Made by a program: the position numbers and the translations under genes
In this document: piece by piece, positions 1 through 9,115 of the stretch
How the letters are laid out: each line of letters opens with the position of its first letter
How positions within the stretch are numbered: the first letter of the stretch is position 1
Assembly: GCF_014695725.1 (NCBI RefSeq)
Contig: NZ_JACJOU010000018.1
Coordinates: 1-51,523 of the forward strand
DNA length: 51,523 bases
Source: Microcoleus sp. FACHB-672
GTDB lineage: Bacteria > Cyanobacteriota > Cyanobacteriia > Cyanobacteriales > Oscillatoriaceae
Reading direction: 5' to 3'
Notes under the pieces: model-generated
What the model was told of the DNA's origin: nothing
Databases searched by the model: none
What the model saw: the letters and a program-made list of their open reading frames with translations, nothing else

Positions 1-324
1 GTCGTAAGCATTGACTATTTTTTCTCGCAAATCTACTGAGTACGGTTTCATTATGATTCTCAATACCTTTAATGTTCCCTTGAGTGTACCTCATATCTCT
101 CAAAAGCGCTGTAAGATGCGTTTATCCCGAGGAAAAAGGGAAGTAAAAAAGATAATTTTGAATGCAGAGAATTTGAATTTTTCATTCAAAATGCGAACTA
201 ACTATTCAAAAATAATTCTTTAAAACTTCCCCATGCTGCTAGAGTCTTTGAGTAAAAGTATTCACGCCTAAAACGTTTCCGTAATCGACGAGAAAATCCC
301 CTAATTCCCTAATACCGGCAATCG
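1..324. other. Left-edge intergenic stretch
   Basis: This is AT-rich sequence downstream of the leftward sat gene. A 70-codon open frame (11-223, +) has no recognisable domain and a basic, unstructured composition, so I do not call it a gene. No clear hairpin with a T-run was found for sat termination. Confidence 0.5.
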
Positions 325-1506
325 CTAAAAAGATTCCATCGGCACTCGCATCGCACGGGCTAGTTCAGCAGCAACCTCTGGACGCGAAAACTCTGGCGGT
401 GGTAACTGGCCGGCACGTAACATCTCCCGCACCTTCGTTCCTGACAGGTGAACACGCTGATCCGGGTTACTCGGACTGGTTTTTGAAGTCGCCATTCCCT
501 GTGAGAGTTTGCAATAGAAAGCGTGTTCAAACTTCATCGGCGAAATGCCCAATTCACCCGGCTCAAATTCATCAAAGATATATTGAGCGTCGTAGGTGCC
601 ATAGTAATTACCCACACCGGCATGATCTCGACCAACAATGAAGTGCGTGCAGCCGTAATTCTTCCGCACCAGCGCATGGAAAATCGCTTCACGCGGGCCG
701 GCATAACGCATCGCCGCCGGGTTAATCGCCATAATCACCCGGTCTTTGGGGTAGTAATGTTCCAGCAAAATTTCGTAACAGCGCATCCGCACATCAGCAG
801 GGATGTCATCATCCTTCGTCACACCCACCAAGGGATGCAGGAACAAACCATCCACTGTTTCAAGCGCACACTTTTGGATATATTCATGAGCGCGGTGGAT
901 AGGATTGCGGGTTTGGAAACCTACAATCGTTTTCCACCCCTTATCCTTAAACAAAGCTCTCGACTTAGCGGGGTCAATCTGGTATTTGGGAAAAAGAGGA
1001 TGGGGGTCACGTTCGAGCAACCAAACTGGCCCACCCAAATTAATCGGCCCTTGATTGTAGACAACTTTAACACCGGGATGCTTTTCATCATCGGTGCGAT
1101 AGACGTTTACCACCTCATGCGCTTTGTTATAGCGATACTTTTGCGTCAGTTCTAGAACACCCACAAACCTGCCGGTGGGGTCATCTAAACGTACCCAACT
1201 GCCTTCTTTCAGGGGTTCTGCAACTTCCTCGCTCACAGACAGCGTAATTGGAATTGACCAAGGCAGTCCATTCGCTAAGCGCATATCAGATACAACCGGC
1301 TCATAGTCTTTTTGCTCCATAAAGCCGGTGAGTGGACTAAACCCACCAATCGCGATTAGTTCCAGATCGGAAAAAGACTTTTCATCGAGTCGCACGCGAG
1401 GTAAAACGTCCGCTTGTTCTTGAAATTCCTGCCCTTCGGCAGATGTAGCAATACGATTGATTAGGTGGCCGCCGTGGGGGGCAATACCGTCTAGATGCTG
1501 ACTCAA
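325..1506 (-). CDS. sat: Sulfate adenylyltransferase (ATP sulfurylase)
   Basis: Catalyses ATP + sulfate to adenylyl sulfate + PPi, the first step of assimilatory sulfate reduction in the cytoplasm. The 393-residue product has the usual length of the single-domain bacterial/cyanobacterial enzyme. An N-terminal PUA-like region (about 1-165) precedes the catalytic domain, with the nucleotide-binding signature [10 protein letters not shown] (198-207) and GRDHAG (292-297). There is no C-terminal APS-kinase domain. The start is a TTG. It is chosen because GAGAGG lies about 6-7 nt upstream and the residues after it match the family N-terminus. The gene stands alone; its right-hand neighbour is a toxin-antitoxin module on the other strand. 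Family identification is secure. Confidence 0.97.
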   Translation of the reverse strand: MSQHLDGIAPHGGHLINRIATSAEGQEFQEQADVLPRVRLDEKSFSDLELIAIGGFSPLTGFMEQKDYEPVVSDMRLANGLPWSIPITLSVSEEVAEPLKEGSWVRLDDPTGRFVGVLELTQKYRYNKAHEVVNVYRTDDEKHPGVKVVYNQGPINLGGPVWLLERDPHPLFPKYQIDPAKSRALFKDKGWKTIVGFQTRNPIHRAHEYIQKCALETVDGLFLHPLVGVTKDDDIPADVRMRCYEILLEHYYPKDRVIMAINPAAMRYAGPREAIFHALVRKNYGCTHFIVGRDHAGVGNYYGTYDAQYIFDEFEPGELGISPMKFEHAFYCKLSQGMATSKTSPSNPDQRVHLSGTKVREMLRAGQLPPPEFSRPEVAAELARAMRVPMESF

Positions 1507-1864
1507 AACAATCCCTCTCTGCGTTGACTGAAATTGGTTGGAACGATCCTGTTTTCCTCATTTATCCTACTTCGCGAGGGAGCATAGGGGAAGCAGGGTT
1601 CCTGGAAGTGTGAAGGAGGTGAGCCGGTTTACTTGCTTTGGTTATCCCAGATTTTATTACCAAATGAGTTAGCTAGAAACTCCTCCAATATCAAGATAGG
1701 GAAGTCTAACGACCTCAATCAGCAGTGATAAGTAACCTCAACTTCAGCCCAGGTGTCTCCAATCGGTCCACTGCTTTAGGATTGTTAGACGGCTTCAAGC
1801 TACTGACTGGAGCGGGTGCGTGTACCATGATAGTAATAGACAACTTATTATAAATTTGACAAAT
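1507..1864. other. Intergenic region between sat and a TA module
   Basis: About 350 bp separate the divergent sat gene and the UPF0175 antitoxin, and presumably hold both promoters. I could not identify a convincing -35/-10 pair or operator. A GTG at 1820 could extend the antitoxin by 15 residues into this region. Confidence 0.4.
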
Positions 1865-2119
1865 ATGGGGCTACAAATCTCAATTTCTGACTCGATTTTG
1901 CAAGCTCTTCGTTTACCAGAACAGCGTATTGAGCAGGAACTGCGTCGGGAATTAGCCATTGCTCTCTATACACAAGATATCCTCTCCTTTGGCAAAGCAC
2001 GAGAACTAGCTGAGGTGGATAAATACGAGTTTGGGCAACTGCTTGCTCTTCGTGGAGTAGTGCGGCATTACAGTTTTGCAGAATTAGATGATGATTTAAG
2101 CTATGCCCGTAGTGAGTAA
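1865..2119 (+). CDS. UPF0175 family antitoxin
   Basis: A small protein of 84 residues from ATG 1865. The N-terminal strand and the ISISDSILQALRLPE segment, followed by an amphipathic helix rich in E/R and the pattern LSFGKARELAEVDKYEFGQLL (given in pieces: SFGKARELA, then YEFGQLL), match the UPF0175 family. These are predicted DNA-binding antitoxins of PIN-type toxins. The middle (about 42-62) looks like a helix-turn-helix. A GTG at 1820 would give 99 residues, but family members normally begin at the ISI strand, so the shorter form is preferred. Its stop overlaps the downstream DUF3368 gene by 17 bp, which indicates translational coupling and the usual antitoxin-first order. Autoregulation is inferred from the family. 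Confidence 0.85.
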   Translation: MGLQISISDSILQALRLPEQRIEQELRRELAIALYTQDILSFGKARELAEVDKYEFGQLLALRGVVRHYSFAELDDDLSYARSE

Positions 2120-2585
2120 CACTTCACCGATTCTCAATTTAGCAATAGTGAATCAGCTTATCCTGTTACATCAGCAGTTTGGCGATATTCTGATTCCAAC
2201 TGCTGTATTGGATGAGTTGAAAGTTAATGAAGATCGACCGGGTTCTCAAGCAATTCGTGAGGCGATTTCATCGGATTGGATTCAGAGTCAAGAGGTAAGT
2301 AACGAACCCCTTGCTCAACTTTTGAAACAAACATTGGATCGAGGAAAAGCTGAAGCAATCGCCCTTGCTATTGACCTTAAGGCAGATTGGACGCTTCTAG
2401 ATGAGCGCGAAGGCAGAAAAGTTGCCAAATCTTTAGGATTGAAGGTAACAGGAATTTTGGGGATTTTGCTGCGGGCTAAACAGCTAGGAGAACTCGAATC
2501 ATTGCCGAATGTGATTAATGAATTGATTCACAAAGCCGGATTTCGGATTGCACCGGAGTTAGTAGCACAAATTCTGAGGCAATAG
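2103..2585 (+). CDS. DUF3368 PIN-like toxin
   Basis: A 160-residue protein of the DUF3368 family, a PIN-domain-like nuclease group found next to UPF0175 antitoxins. Visible hallmarks are SNTSPI at residues 5-10 (the first PIN acidic position replaced by N, as is common in this family), a conserved LDE near residue 37, GKAEAIALA near 81-89 and LLDEREGR near 98-105, which carry the acidic cluster. The C-terminal half has TGILGILLRAK, a typical DUF3368 tail. RNase activity is inferred from the fold. The ATG lies inside the last codons of the antitoxin gene, so the two form one transcript. Confidence 0.87.
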   Translation: MPVVSNTSPILNLAIVNQLILLHQQFGDILIPTAVLDELKVNEDRPGSQAIREAISSDWIQSQEVSNEPLAQLLKQTLDRGKAEAIALAIDLKADWTLLDEREGRKVAKSLGLKVTGILGILLRAKQLGELESLPNVINELIHKAGFRIAPELVAQILRQ

Positions 2586-2813
2586 AAAACTAAAATTTTA
2601 TACTAAGCGTAAGTATCAACGCCGGCATGACACAGCTGTACAAGTGAAGTTGCTGCGGTGACTCAGCTCTAAATTCAAAAGGGTATTTTCAAGGCACTTT
2701 CCTGGCCAGAAAATCTGTGGTCTGTTATCTTCACCTGGCTGCAACGCGCTCTTTGAGAAATTTAATCCATAACAGCATTAAAGAAAGTTGAATATTTGCT
2801 TAACTTTTTCAAA

Positions 2814-3227
2814 CTACCAAGGATTAATAATTGTAATGCCGCAGTCTTCAAAATCAGAAACATTACGAGTGGCAAGAGTAGCTTGACGAGTGTCACAAAT
2901 ACTGGCTATTTGAGCATCAGCTTGAGAGATTGGTTTACCTATTCGTCTTCTTTCTGCGGCAATTCTAGCAAAAGCGATTGCTGCTGTTTCATCAAACGGT
3001 AAAATCCGTCTTCTAAAATCTTCAGAAAACATCAACTGAGCTGCTTGGCTAAATTCAGTTTGGCGTTTTCCCGAAGGTAACAAAGCAATCCCATAAAGAA
3101 TTTCAGCTTGAGTGATGGTTGTGGTAAAAAGATTCGTTATTGGTTGTGCTGCCGCCCATTGACGAACCACTGACGAGCCTTTAGGGTGCATCAGTTCAGA
3201 CAATACATTAGTATCAAGTACAATCAT
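2814..3227 (-). CDS. vapC: Type II toxin VapC, PIN-domain ribonuclease
   Basis: A 137-residue PIN-domain protein. The four conserved acidic residues that bind Mg2+ in VapC/FitB enzymes are visible: D5 in MIVLDTN, E42 in QAEILYG, D104 in ADAQIA and D125 in VSDFE. It is expected to cleave RNA, often tRNA, when released from its antitoxin. The start at MIVLDTN is chosen because this is the invariant N-terminus of PIN toxins; a longer frame to 3305 would add 26 unrelated residues encoded over the antitoxin. The start codon overlaps the end of the upstream RHH antitoxin by 14 bp. The TRNVSDF segment is typical of the FitB-like branch. Confidence 0.92.
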   Translation of the reverse strand: MIVLDTNVLSELMHPKGSSVVRQWAAAQPITNLFTTTITQAEILYGIALLPSGKRQTEFSQAAQLMFSEDFRRRILPFDETAAIAFARIAAERRRIGKPISQADAQIASICDTRQATLATRNVSDFEDCGITIINPW

Positions 3228-3477
3228 ATAAATCTTCAAAATTAGGGGGTTCGCGTAAGGGTTCTCTGGGGATAATTGGGACTTCAAAATCTCCAAAATG
3301 AGCAAAACGTCGCTCGATAGCCAAGGCCAGATTTAAGGGTTTGAGAGTATTTTCTGTCAAGACAGCCCGGAGGATTTCTTCGGCTTCTTCTTCAATAGAA
3401 CGCCCATAATATTCTGCTCGCTTTTGCAGGCGGTTTTTGAGGTCATCATCAAAATTTTGAATAGTGATATTGGTCAT
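3214..3477 (-). CDS. FitA/Arc-like ribbon-helix-helix antitoxin
   Basis: An 87-residue protein starting MTNITIQNFDDDL. An N-terminal beta strand followed by LKNRLQKRAEYYGRSIEEEA is the classic ribbon-helix-helix of FitA/VapB antitoxins: dimeric DNA binding, with the extended C-terminus wrapping the toxin. The C-terminal half (about 45-87) is proline- and acid-rich (EVPIIPREPLREPP), as expected for the toxin-neutralising arm. The start is chosen by family N-terminus and by GGAG 8-9 nt upstream; a longer frame to 3621 is not needed. It overlaps vapC by 14 bp, antitoxin first. Operator repeats were not identified. Confidence 0.88.
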   Translation of the reverse strand: MTNITIQNFDDDLKNRLQKRAEYYGRSIEEEAEEILRAVLTENTLKPLNLALAIERRFAHFGDFEVPIIPREPLREPPNFEDLYDCT

Positions 3478-3611
3478 ATTTTTTGTCTCCATCGTAATGC
3501 GGGGGATTTCAGACCGGCTGTAGTATTGCTTTAACCCTAGAGCATGGTTGATTGCGACTCCACCGGCTGCTGTTTTCACGCAACTTAACCAGGATTTTAA
3601 ACCCAAAAACT

Positions 3612-3658
3612 GGATGGGCAAAGTGAAACAGAGAATTCACGCTTCACTTTACCCATCC
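3612..3658 (-). terminator. Rho-independent terminator downstream of mnmA
   Basis: A long imperfect hairpin. GGATGGG pairs with CCCATCC and AAAGTGAA with TTCACTTT, with one mismatch between the two blocks and a 15-nt loop. Read on the minus strand it is followed by AGTTTTTGGG, so it is oriented to stop mnmA transcripts before the RHH/VapC operon. Confidence 0.8.
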
Positions 3659-3689
3659 TACAAATAATTAGGTTTTGCGTCCTGATGCT

Positions 3690-4745
3690 TTACTTGTCGG
3701 GAGTAATGACGCCCCCGCCTAATAAAACATCACCGGCATACCAAACGGCAGCTTGTCCGGGAGTAATCCCAAACTGCGGTTCATCAAAAACAAGACGAAC
3801 ACTGGCATCTTCCAAAGGAATCACGGTTGCCGGCATTGGAGGGGTGCGGTAACGAACTTGGGCGAGTGCCTTGATGGGGGTAGCCGGCTGCCCCATAGAC
3901 ACCCAATTGACGCCGTGTACCGTGCATTCTGATTGATGAACGCTGGCACGATTTCCCACAATCACCTGATTACGACCGGCATCTAGGGCAACCACATACA
4001 GCGGTTCACTGGCAGCGATCCCGATTCCCTTGCGCTGACCGATCGTATAGTGATGGATGCCATCATGATGTCCCAGCACTTTGCCGGTTGTGTCAACAAT
4101 TTCGCCTTTTTGCGGCGCGAGATATTTGTCGAGAAATGCCCGCATGGAACCATTGGCTTCTACTAAGCACAAATCCTGGCTTTCCGGCTTATCGGCAGTC
4201 TTTAAGCCAAATTCAGCCGCGAGACGACGGGTTTCGGCTTTGGTATGTTCGCCCAAAGGAAACACGCACCCAGCTAGCACTTCCTGGGATAAGTCATACA
4301 AGAAGTAAGATTGATCCTTGTTGAGGTCTAAAGCCCGCAGCAGTTGATAGCGCCCGGTAGCAGAGTCATAATTAACCCGCGCATAGTGGCCGGTTGCAAT
4401 TTTATCAATGCCCAACTCTTCACGGGCGTAGCGCTGCATGGGGCCAAACTTGACCGTTTTGTTGCACTGAGAGCAAGGCAGCGGCGTCACACCGGCACTG
4501 TAGCCGGCCACCAAATAATCCACAATATTGCTCTGGAAAACTTCACGAATATCGACAACGTGATGGGGAACGCCTAATTGTTCGCAAATATAGGCAGCAT
4601 CAACCATCCCCTCCGTGCAACACTGACCTTTACCCTTCATCAGCCAAAGGGTCAGTCCCACAACTTCATATCCTTGATGGTGGAGGGTTGCTGCTGCAAC
4701 TGAACTATCGACTCCACCGGAGAGGCCCACCACTACTTTGTTCAT
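3690..4745 (-). CDS. mnmA: tRNA-specific 2-thiouridylase MnmA
   Basis: Thiolates U34 of Lys, Glu and Gln tRNAs in the cytoplasm, activating the base with ATP and taking sulfur from a persulfide relay. The 351-residue product has the PP-loop SGGVDS (9-14). The two catalytic cysteines are C94, in PCSQCN, and C193, in SQDLCL. The tRNA-binding GHYAR block is at about 119-123, and the C-terminal beta-barrel contains GQRKGIGI. The start is set at [11 protein letters not shown], the normal N-terminus; an upstream in-frame ATG would add six residues (MQLFKI). The gene is monocistronic and ends in the hairpin at 3612-3658. Confidence 0.96.
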   Translation of the reverse strand: MNKVVVGLSGGVDSSVAAATLHHQGYEVVGLTLWLMKGKGQCCTEGMVDAAYICEQLGVPHHVVDIREVFQSNIVDYLVAGYSAGVTPLPCSQCNKTVKFGPMQRYAREELGIDKIATGHYARVNYDSATGRYQLLRALDLNKDQSYFLYDLSQEVLAGCVFPLGEHTKAETRRLAAEFGLKTADKPESQDLCLVEANGSMRAFLDKYLAPQKGEIVDTTGKVLGHHDGIHHYTIGQRKGIGIAASEPLYVVALDAGRNQVIVGNRASVHQSECTVHGVNWVSMGQPATPIKALAQVRYRTPPMPATVIPLEDASVRLVFDEPQFGITPGQAAVWYAGDVLLGGGVITPDK

Positions 4746-4913
4746 GATCTTGAACAACTGCAAAAAATTACCTATTACTCTACGCTAACACCGGCAGAGG
4801 AAGAGTGGGAGATGGGGAGATGCAAAGAGATTGAAAGAGCTGGGGTTGCGTGTGGTAGACTGAGCGCAAATTTTGTCCGAGACTACAGACTAGAGCATTG
4901 TGGGGAAACCGGC

Positions 4914-5831
4914 ATGAATATAAATCAGCAAAATCAACCCAGCAGCGATAACAACAGCAGGGATGCCGGTGATAACCGTCCGAGTTGTATTGCCCCCTTG
5001 CAAAGGGCAAGGCTATTTCATTCCTCCCTTTCTCACGCCATTTTCCTCTCTGCCTTGCAAAAAGCTTTACTGCTAGCCGGCTGTTTGCTGATGGCGTGCC
5101 AAAGCCCTGCTGGGGCAGAATCTTGGAATTTCTCAGATGTACCAACCCCCCAGTTACTTGCACAAGTACCCAGGCAATATTTGGTTTATGTGAAAGGGGA
5201 GAGTGACCAAATGCTCGAACAAGTCCGCAGAGTCGCACCGGAAGCGTATATTGATCAGTTCAAAGGGCGCAAGGTAATCAACGCCGGCACTTTTTATGAT
5301 CGAGAATTGGCAAAGCGGCGAGAGCAAGAGATTGAATCGCTATATATTCGGGCTGAAGTCGCCCGGATTGAGGGTCGATATAACCCTAGTAGGGCTGCCG
5401 GCTATTCCACCGGCTCATCCAGGATAGGAGGTCGATACAGCCCTAGCACTGCCACCTATTCCACCAACTCATCCAGAATAGGAGGTCGATACAACCCTAG
5501 CACTGCCACCTATTCCACCAACTTATCCAGGATAGGAGGTCGATATAACCCTAGCACTGCCACCTATTCCACTAGACCATCAGTAGTGTCGAGGGGAATT
5601 ACCGACAATGATTATTTTGTCGTCATTCCAGCATCAGCACAAGATTTGACGGCGATTGCAGAACAAGTGCGCTTGCTAGGTGCGCCGGCAGAAGGCGTTG
5701 AAGATCGAGACCAACCTCGCGGCTACCACATCGCAGTTGGGCCATTCTCAGATAGAAGCACTGCAGAGCGCTGGAACCGATATTTAACAGATTTAGGGCT
5801 GGGCAATGCGCGGGTTTACTATGGTCGTTAG
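4914..5831 (+). CDS. Exported SPOR-like protein with 18-residue tandem repeats
   Basis: About 305 residues from ATG 4914, which has GGGG 7-10 nt upstream. A basic, Gln/Asn-rich N-terminal leader is followed by a hydrophobic stretch (about residues 48-62: ALLLAGCLLMACQSPAGA) that looks like a signal peptide, possibly with a lipobox cysteine. After it comes an SPOR-like strand-helix unit (YLVYVKGESDQMLEQVR). Then about four copies of an 18-19-residue repeat, (S)RIGGRYNPSTATYSTN, are encoded by near-identical 54-bp units. The C-terminus contains a second SPOR-like unit (DYFVVIPAS, then YHIAVGPFSDRSTAERWNRYL). SPOR domains bind denuded peptidoglycan; that role here is inferred. Such SPOR-like proteins are common but poorly characterised in cyanobacteria. 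Confidence 0.75.
   Translation: MNINQQNQPSSDNNSRDAGDNRPSCIAPLQRARLFHSSLSHAIFLSALQKALLLAGCLLMACQSPAGAESWNFSDVPTPQLLAQVPRQYLVYVKGESDQMLEQVRRVAPEAYIDQFKGRKVINAGTFYDRELAKRREQEIESLYIRAEVARIEGRYNPSRAAGYSTGSSRIGGRYSPSTATYSTNSSRIGGRYNPSTATYSTNLSRIGGRYNPSTATYSTRPSVVSRGITDNDYFVVIPASAQDLTAIAEQVRLLGAPAEGVEDRDQPRGYHIAVGPFSDRSTAERWNRYLTDLGLGNARVYYGR
5367..5576 (+). repeat. 54-bp tandem repeat within the SPOR-like gene
   Basis: The core AGGATAGGAGGTCGATA recurs at 5421, 5475 (one change) and 5529, exactly 54 bp apart. A degenerate first copy lies near 5367 (GGATTGAGGGTCGATA), followed by a unit one codon longer. The unit is in frame and encodes 18 residues (RIGGRY..., STATYSTN). High nucleotide identity suggests recent expansion. 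Confidence 0.9.
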
Positions 5832-5862
5832 GGGATTGGGCAAGGCTACGCCAACCTAAAGG

Positions 5863-5906
5863 TATGGGAATTGGGCATGGGGCATGGGGGATTGGGCATG
5901 GGATAT
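5863..5906 (+). repeat. Heptanucleotide-type short tandem repeats
   Basis: Degenerate copies of GGGAATT / GGGCATG / GGGGATT in tandem. This is the short tandemly repeated repetitive (STRR) sequence type known from filamentous cyanobacterial intergenic DNA. A second tract of the same family lies at about 43606-43668. Confidence 0.7.
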
Positions 5907-5951
5907 AGGATTTAGAAATTGACTCAGGACTAGAAGCTAGGAGTTAGCACT

Positions 5952-7520
5952 TTGGTAGGGATTGAACACCGGCAAGAACAGATTCAGCAAATTGCAGTGA
6001 CGGCTGAACAAATGCGTGCGGTTGAGGCGCGAGTGTTTGATGCTGGGATGCCGGTGGCAGCTTTGATGGAAAAGGTGGCTGGATTGATTATCCGCCGAAT
6101 TCAAACGCTTTATCCGATGCCGGTGCGAGTCGGGGTGTTGGTTGGCCCTGGCCATAATGGCGGTGATGCCTTGGTAGTGGCAAGAGAATTGCATTTCAAA
6201 GGTTATGAAGTTTCGATTTACCGCGCTTGTTCTCAGCTGAAGGAACTGACGGATCAGCACGCACATTATGCAACGCGATTGGGGATTCCTTCTTACGAGG
6301 TTATTGACGCCCTCAAGGACTCTGAGCTGTTGATTGATGGGTTATTTGGTTTTGGGCTGGAGCGACCCTTAGAAGGCTCTATTGCCGATGCAATTAACCA
6401 GATTAATACTTGGGGCAAGCCGGTGTTGAGTATTGATTTGCCTTCCGGGTTGCATACCGATACCGGCGAGGTATTGGGGACGGCAATTCGGGCGACGCGG
6501 ACGCTTTGTTTGGGTTTGTGGAAGTTGGGTTTACTGCAAGACGATGCGTTGCAGTACGCCGGCGAGGTGGAACTGATTGATTTTGATTTGCCTTTGGTGG
6601 ATATTTTGGCGGTTGTCGGGCAAGCACCGGCAATTCGTCGCGTCACGCCCTCCGTTGCCCTTGCTCAGGTTCCCCTGCCGCGTCCCCAGTCAACCTATAA
6701 GTACAAAATGGGGCATCTGCTGCTGATTGCCGGCTCTCGCAAGTATACCGGCGCAGCAATTTTAACCGGCTTAGGGGCGCGGTGCAGTGGTGTGGGAATG
6801 CTGTCGATTGCGGTGCCAGAGTCGATTAAGCCGCTGTTGAGTGCCCAGTTGCCAGAAGCTTTAATTATTGGCTGTCCGGAAACAGATTCGGGGGCGATTG
6901 AACAGCTGCCGGTGGGGATTGATCTGACTTCCTACAGTGCCATCGCCTGCGGCCCCGGTTTGACTTTAGAGGCCGCTGCAGTGGTTGAAATGGTGTTAGA
7001 AAGCGATCGCCCGGTTGTTGTGGATGCGGATGGGTTGAATGTCTTGGCGCAACTGGGGACAATCCCGACTTTGGCGGAACGTCAAGCTTTAACGGTTTTG
7101 ACGCCCCATGCTGGGGAGTTTAAGCGGCTGTTTCCCGACATTGAAGACTTGACAAATAATAGAATTCATGCAGTAAAATCTGCTGCTCAGCAAAGTCAAG
7201 CAATCGTTTTGTTGAAAGGCGCGAGAACTGCGATCGCCCATGCCGATGGTTCAGTCTGGATTAATCCAGAAAGTACGCCGGCGCTGGCAAGGGGTGGCAG
7301 TGGGGATGTTTTAACCGGCTTGATGGGGGGTTTAATTGCCCAGGCGGTTGCCGGAGAGATGCCGGTGGAACCGTTAGTCACAACCGCAGTTTGGTGGCAC
7401 GCGAGAGCCGGCATTTTAGCTGCACAGGAACGCACAGAGTTAGGGGTTGATGCCTTTACGCTAACGCAATATTTGCTGCCGGTGGTGCAATCTTACTTTT
7501 CTAAAAATTTGCTGGTTTAG
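5952..7520 (+). CDS. nnr: Bifunctional NAD(P)HX epimerase / ADP-dependent dehydratase
   Basis: Repairs hydrated NADH/NADPH. The N-terminal YjeF_N domain (about 1-225) interconverts R- and S-NAD(P)HX, and the C-terminal ribokinase-like YjeF_C domain (about 235-515) dehydrates S-NAD(P)HX using ADP. Visible motifs are GPGHNGGD (about 65-72) in the epimerase, and NADG-type sequence VVDADGLN and ARGGSGDVLTG (about 447-457) in the dehydratase. The 522-residue length is normal for the fused form. The start is a TTG with AGGAG 8 nt upstream; the next plausible start would cut into the conserved first helix. It lies after the STRR tract and is probably transcribed alone. Confidence 0.95.
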   Translation: MVGIEHRQEQIQQIAVTAEQMRAVEARVFDAGMPVAALMEKVAGLIIRRIQTLYPMPVRVGVLVGPGHNGGDALVVARELHFKGYEVSIYRACSQLKELTDQHAHYATRLGIPSYEVIDALKDSELLIDGLFGFGLERPLEGSIADAINQINTWGKPVLSIDLPSGLHTDTGEVLGTAIRATRTLCLGLWKLGLLQDDALQYAGEVELIDFDLPLVDILAVVGQAPAIRRVTPSVALAQVPLPRPQSTYKYKMGHLLLIAGSRKYTGAAILTGLGARCSGVGMLSIAVPESIKPLLSAQLPEALIIGCPETDSGAIEQLPVGIDLTSYSAIACGPGLTLEAAAVVEMVLESDRPVVVDADGLNVLAQLGTIPTLAERQALTVLTPHAGEFKRLFPDIEDLTNNRIHAVKSAAQQSQAIVLLKGARTAIAHADGSVWINPESTPALARGGSGDVLTGLMGGLIAQAVAGEMPVEPLVTTAVWWHARAGILAAQERTELGVDAFTLTQYLLPVVQSYFSKNLLV

Positions 7521-7855
7521 TTTTAGATATTCCTACCGAGCTATTGCAAAAATCGGCACTCCTGAAGATTTTGCTAATTGCGTTCAATATTTGCCTTTGT
7601 AGTGGATGCGATTTCTTATTACAAACTGTTTTCGGTATTGAAGATAACCAATTAGGATATGAGCCGGCTTTAATCGGCTTTCGCTATTAACCGGCAATTT
7701 TAACCTCTGGTGGGTTTGGGAAGAATCAATCAACGCTGCTGGCATCGCGTTCTTTTTATCGCTCCAGTCTATTTTCCTGATGTCAATGTTGCGATTAAAG
7801 AAATCTTATCTCTAAAATTGTTAGGATAATCATTAGACTTTTTCTAGCCCGTCAA
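7521..7855. other. Intergenic region, no gene recognised
   Basis: A stretch of 335 bp between nnr and the TPR gene. A short frame just after nnr reads like a protein tail (about 20 residues ending at 7600) but matches nothing I recognise. No terminator hairpin with a T-run was seen. Confidence 0.4.
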
Positions 7856-9115
7856 ATGTTAAACGATATTTGGAATTATCTTTTTAGAGAGTTTCCGGGC
7901 TTATTTAGTAACAACGAGCCGGCATCCCCTCCGCCGCCACCTCCGCCACCGCGTCAAACCCTGAGTGATGCAGAACTTGAGGCGATTTTCATGCAGTTAC
8001 TTGATGGGGTAAGTGAGGGGTGGAGTCGCGGATCGGTGAAGGGGTTTTTGATAGCTAAACAAGTTACAGATGCGGAGTGGATCGTCTGGTTGCACCGGTT
8101 TGAGGAACGATTGCAAAGGGTGCCGGCGCCGCATGAAGAATTGGCGCGGCGGTTGGTACAGTTTGGGGAAATTCGCGGGGAGAGATTGGGGGAAGTCGCA
8201 GCAGAAATAGGCCGGCACTTACTATCACAAATACCGCAGCGTCCAGGAAAAGAAAAATTACAGGAAAATAAGGAAGAGATGGAAGAGGCTGAGGTATGGT
8301 TTAATCGAGGCAATGAACAATACAGGAGAGAAGATTTTCTTGCTGCGCTTACTTCCTACAGCCGCGCCGTTGAAATTAAACCCGACTTTCACCTAGCGTG
8401 GAATAGCCAGGGAAATTCGCTCGCTGAATTAGAGCAGTATGAAGATGCGCTTACTTCCTACAACCGTGCCGTTGAAATTAAACCTGACTTTTACCAAGCT
8501 TTGTATAACTGCGGGCTATTGCTTGCTGAATTGGAGCAATATGAAGAGGCGCTCATTTGCTATAACCGCGCCGTTGAAATTAAATCCGAATTTTATGAGG
8601 CTTGGAATAGCCAAGGGAATATGCTAGCTAGATTAGGCCGGCATGAAGAAGCACTCACTTCTTTTGCTCGCGCGATTGAAATTAAGCCTGAATATCACCA
8701 GGCTTGGTATAACCGAGGTAATTTACTAAATGATTTAGGTCGGTATGAAGAGGCACTTGCTTCTTTAAAACGCACGCTTGAAATTAAACCCGATTACCAC
8801 AAAACTTGGGTAAAACTGGGCATATCGCTGAATAAATTGGGCCGCTATGAAGAAGCACTCACTTCCTTAAAACGCGCCGTTGGAATTAACCGCAACGATC
8901 ATGAAGCTTGGAAAAATCAAGGAAATGTACTAGCTAGATTAGGTCGGCATGAAGAAGCACTCACTTCCTTCAACCGTGTCGTTGAAATTCAACCTAACGA
9001 TCACGAAGCTTGGTATAGCCGGGGGATGTGTCTAGACTATTTAGGTCACTATGAGGAGGCGCTTACTTCCTACAACCGCGCCCTTGAAATTAAACCGGAC
9101 TCGTATGGCGCTTAG
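7856..9115 (+). CDS. Tetratricopeptide repeat protein
   Basis: A 419-residue protein. A short N-terminal helix and an octaproline linker (about 25-32) lead into an uncharacterised helical region (about 35-125). Eight consecutive 34-residue TPRs follow from residue 145 to 416, each with the W-G/Y-A-P pattern and the end signature A(V/I)EIKPD. Seven of the eight retain EALTS or a close variant, and the repeats are also similar as DNA (102-bp units), so they are probably homogenised by recombination. The protein ends immediately after the eighth repeat, with no capping helix. There is no signal peptide, so a cytoplasmic scaffold or protein-interaction role is inferred. No partner is evident; lysC lies 337 bp downstream. 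Confidence 0.88.
   Translation: MLNDIWNYLFREFPGLFSNNEPASPPPPPPPPRQTLSDAELEAIFMQLLDGVSEGWSRGSVKGFLIAKQVTDAEWIVWLHRFEERLQRVPAPHEELARRLVQFGEIRGERLGEVAAEIGRHLLSQIPQRPGKEKLQENKEEMEEAEVWFNRGNEQYRREDFLAALTSYSRAVEIKPDFHLAWNSQGNSLAELEQYEDALTSYNRAVEIKPDFYQALYNCGLLLAELEQYEEALICYNRAVEIKSEFYEAWNSQGNMLARLGRHEEALTSFARAIEIKPEYHQAWYNRGNLLNDLGRYEEALASLKRTLEIKPDYHKTWVKLGISLNKLGRYEEALTSLKRAVGINRNDHEAWKNQGNVLARLGRHEEALTSFNRVVEIQPNDHEAWYSRGMCLDYLGHYEEALTSYNRALEIKPDSYGA

Noticed and set aside
523-1155. A 210-codon + strand frame inside sat.
   Set aside because: It lies entirely antisense to a clearly conserved enzyme and has no recognisable features.
5367-5576. Repeats at first suggesting a CRISPR-like array.
   Set aside because: Units are contiguous, in frame and 54 bp with no unique spacers, so they are coding tandem repeats.
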